A DNA stretch of 6,993 nucleotides, from assembly GCA_022428185.1 (NCBI GenBank), contig JAKMCZ010000176.1, forward strand, positions 1-6,993, read 5' to 3'. A model generated the notes under the pieces. That model was given only the letters and a program-made list of their open reading frames with translations, was not told the origin of the DNA and made no database searches. This DNA comes from Alphaproteobacteria bacterium (lineage in GTDB: Bacteria > Pseudomonadota > Alphaproteobacteria > RS24). Numbering within the stretch: the stretch's first letter is position 1; every line of letters begins with the position of its first letter. A program made the position numbers and the translations under genes. This document shows positions 5,378-6,993 of the stretch, piece after piece.

Positions 5378-6502
5378 CTATTGGCCTTTTTGCGGTTTGA
5401 TGAGGTATTTCTCACCGGTTTTCTTAGGCATATAGCGGGCAATATTTTCCGGGTCAATGGCCTCAGACAAAGTCAGCTCGTCGGTAATATGACTGGCGAA
5501 AGTGGTCTTAATCTCATCCGCCACGCGGGTTTGCATTTCAGCCAATTTCTCAAGTCCGGCTTTTTGCAAAAACGGCGTCAGCAACCAACCACCAAGCCCC
5601 CAATGCATGCCATAGCTCTGTCCCAACGTCACCGCGCCTTGCGCCAAACGGCCATAAATATAGACCTGCTTGTGCTGGTCAGAGCCATAAGTATTGAGAC
5701 CCGATGCATTGCGACTGAGTGCGCGTTCCATTGACGATAAAAGCGTATCGGCCATATCGCCGGCGCCGATTGCATCAAAGCCCAAAGTGGCCTCAGTGTC
5801 GGCCATTGCATCGACCAATTGCGCGTTGAAATCATCAGCCGTGGAATCGACAATATATTTGGCACCCAAATCCTTCAGGATTTTCGCCTGTTCGTCAGAC
5901 CGAATGACACAAATAATGTCGATGCCTTCTTGCTGGCACAGCTTCAAAACCATCTGGCCTAAATTAGACGCCGCTGCCGTGTGCACCATCGCTTTATGGC
6001 CTTCAGCCTTCAAGGTTTCGATAAAGCCAAGCGCGGTTAGCGGATTGACGTAAGAGGAAGCTGCCTCATTGGCGGTGGTGTCGTCTTTATGCGGCAAGCA
6101 CATGAAAGCCGGAGCTTTGACAAATTGTTGATAGCACTGACCGGTAACCAGCGACACCAGCTTGCCTTCCAAATGCTTGGCATTGGCGCCCGCCGCGATG
6201 ACGCGGCCCGCTCCCTCATTGCCGACCGGCAAGGTTTGGTCGAGGCGCGCCCGCATGGCATCGACAAATTGCTCAGGCACGGGCGCAATCATTTTTTGCT
6301 CATTGCCCTCGGTCACCAGCTTGCCTTTTGAGTAATCGGCAAAGCCCAAAAGCGGGAACATGTCCGACGGGTTAATCGGTGCGGCTTCCATTTCCACAAC
6401 CACCTCATCATCATTCGGGGTTGGCATGTCGTTTTCAATAATTGACAGAACCAGCTCACCTTTGGCGGTTGCGGTTGATACGATTTGACGGTTTCCACTC
6501 AT
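5378..6502 (-). CDS. MDR-superfamily zinc-less oxidoreductase (quinone/enone reductase type)
   Basis: A 374-residue NAD(P)H-dependent reductase or dehydrogenase of the medium-chain family, probably cytosolic. The N-terminal GroES-like domain carries APINPSD (41-47) and the GNEGAGRV motif (94-101); the Rossmann domain has TAAASNLGQM (175-184) as the nucleotide-binding turn and a CVIRSDEQAKILKDLGA stretch (198-214), with Arg201 placed to favour NADPH. The catalytic-zinc and four-cysteine structural-zinc ligands of alcohol dehydrogenases are absent, which points to quinone oxidoreductase, enoyl or enone reductase chemistry. A roughly 30-residue insertion precedes the GNEG motif (about 60-90). 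ATG 6502 has an AGGAGA site (6508-6513) five bases ahead. It follows the carboxyltransferase gene by 21 bases on the same strand, so the two are probably one operon. Substrate is not determined. Confidence 0.88.
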   Translation of the reverse strand: MSGNRQIVSTATAKGELVLSIIENDMPTPNDDEVVVEMEAAPINPSDMFPLLGFADYSKGKLVTEGNEQKMIAPVPEQFVDAMRARLDQTLPVGNEGAGRVIAAGANAKHLEGKLVSLVTGQCYQQFVKAPAFMCLPHKDDTTANEAASSYVNPLTALGFIETLKAEGHKAMVHTAAASNLGQMVLKLCQQEGIDIICVIRSDEQAKILKDLGAKYIVDSTADDFNAQLVDAMADTEATLGFDAIGAGDMADTLLSSMERALSRNASGLNTYGSDQHKQVYIYGRLAQGAVTLGQSYGMHWGLGGWLLTPFLQKAGLEKLAEMQTRVADEIKTTFASHITDELTLSEAIDPENIARYMPKKTGEKYLIKPQKGQ

Positions 6503-6523
6503 GGTCTTCTCCTATTCAAAGAT

Positions 6524-6993
6524 TTAGGGGCGCATGCCGGTTAGATAAGGCACGGGCGATTGGGTTTGCGTAGACGCAATTGCCAGACGAAGCCAGCTAA
6601 TTAATTTCGGGCGCGTTTCGCGCGGGTCGATTATTTCATGCACGGACAGGCCTTCGGCGCGGGGGAAGGGCGACTGGCTGGCCGCCAGCATATCTTCCAA
6701 TTCCTTTTGTCGCGCCGCCGGGTCTTCAGCGGCGGCAATCTCGCGGGCAAAGGCGACGGCGACACCGCCTTCGACAGGCAGCGCACCGCTGGCGGCGCTG
6801 GGCCAAGACAGCACATAGCCATCGGGCCCGAAATGCGCTTGCGCGGCAACGCCAAAGGCTTTCAACACTTGCACGCTGGCCCACGGCACACGACTTTGCA
6901 ACACGGCGGAGATTGCTGCCGTGCCGTGGCGAATAGTACCCGCTTGTTCGCTATCGGGGCCAATCATAAAGCCCGGCTCGTCAACAAAGCTGA
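6524..6993 (-). CDS. Acyl-CoA carboxylase carboxyltransferase (beta) subunit, C-terminal part
   Basis: The frame enters from the right edge with no start, and 156 residues are visible. An internal ATG at 6967 is not the start, because SFVDEPGF reads in frame before it and continues the family pattern. Together these match the C-terminal half of the carboxyltransferase domain of biotin-dependent acyl-CoA carboxylases (propionyl-, methylcrotonyl- or geranyl-CoA type), which moves a carboxyl group from carboxybiotin to an acyl-CoA. Recognisable segments are DEPGFMIGPDSEQAGTIRHG, the AFGVAAQAHFGPDGYVLSWP stretch that builds the acyl-CoA site, GALPVEGGVAVAF, and IDPRETRPKLISWLRLA near the end. The family's usual length is about 510-540 residues, so more than two-thirds lies outside. 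The substrate cannot be told from this portion. It probably heads the transcription unit that continues into the MDR gene. Confidence 0.86.
   Translation of the reverse strand, partial: SFVDEPGFMIGPDSEQAGTIRHGTAAISAVLQSRVPWASVQVLKAFGVAAQAHFGPDGYVLSWPSAASGALPVEGGVAVAFAREIAAAEDPAARQKELEDMLAASQSPFPRAEGLSVHEIIDPRETRPKLISWLRLAIASTQTQSPVPYLTGMRP

Noticed and set aside
5252..5734. Plus-strand open frame of 160 codons overlapping the ends of the TerB-like and MDR genes
   Set aside because: It crosses the convergent junction of two real genes in other frames and shows no family motif, signal or membrane segment.
6524..6967. Stand-alone 147-residue protein starting at ATG 6967
   Set aside because: The same frame continues without a stop to the edge with residues that match the carboxyltransferase family, so this ATG is internal to a larger gene.
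1..6993. Defence system, prophage, integrase, transposon, CRISPR or toxin-antitoxin signatures
   Set aside because: No such protein motifs, terminal inverted repeats, spaced direct repeats or shifts in base composition were seen; the genes look like stable core or near-core chromosome.

Overview
The window looks like ordinary chromosomal DNA from an alphaproteobacterium, probably a free-living, perhaps marine one. This is inferred from the kinds of proteins (a Na+/alanine-type symporter with its own signal peptide, PaaI thioesterases, acyl-CoA carboxylase and MDR reductase genes), the intermediate base composition, and short intergenic gaps. No 16S or other taxonomic marker is present, so the assignment is tentative. 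There are eight complete protein genes and one partial gene at each edge. I see no mobile element, CRISPR array, tRNA or rRNA, and no gene-free stretch longer than about 300 bases.

Layout. At the left edge, a minus-strand gene for an exported protein is cut after its first 46 codons. Divergent from it, a plus-strand run covers roughly 302-4009: an AGCS-family sodium:amino-acid symporter, a tiny exported protein with two cysteines, two adjacent hotdog-fold PaaI-type thioesterases that overlap by 8 bases, and a YghU-type glutathione-dependent disulfide-bond oxidoreductase. The run ends at a strong hairpin terminator (4015-4041), which also lies just past the stop codon of a convergent minus-strand gene for a small outer-membrane beta-barrel protein. 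That barrel gene is divergent from a membrane-anchored TerB-like protein, and good sigma70-like promoters can be read in both directions in the 137-base gap between them. On the right, a minus-strand pair runs in from the edge: the C-terminal third or so of an acyl-CoA carboxylase carboxyltransferase subunit, followed after 21 bases by an MDR-superfamily (zinc-less) oxidoreductase.

How the genes fit together. The genes look like routine metabolism and envelope functions: amino-acid uptake, acyl-CoA hydrolysis, thiol redox chemistry, acyl-CoA carboxylation and enone/quinone reduction. Nothing in the window requires a new multi-gene system. The points most worth a second look are the unclassified small two-cysteine exported protein, the thioesterase pair with Asp in one and Glu in the other at the catalytic position, a 14-base near-palindrome just upstream of the YghU gene, and the membrane-tethered TerB-like protein.
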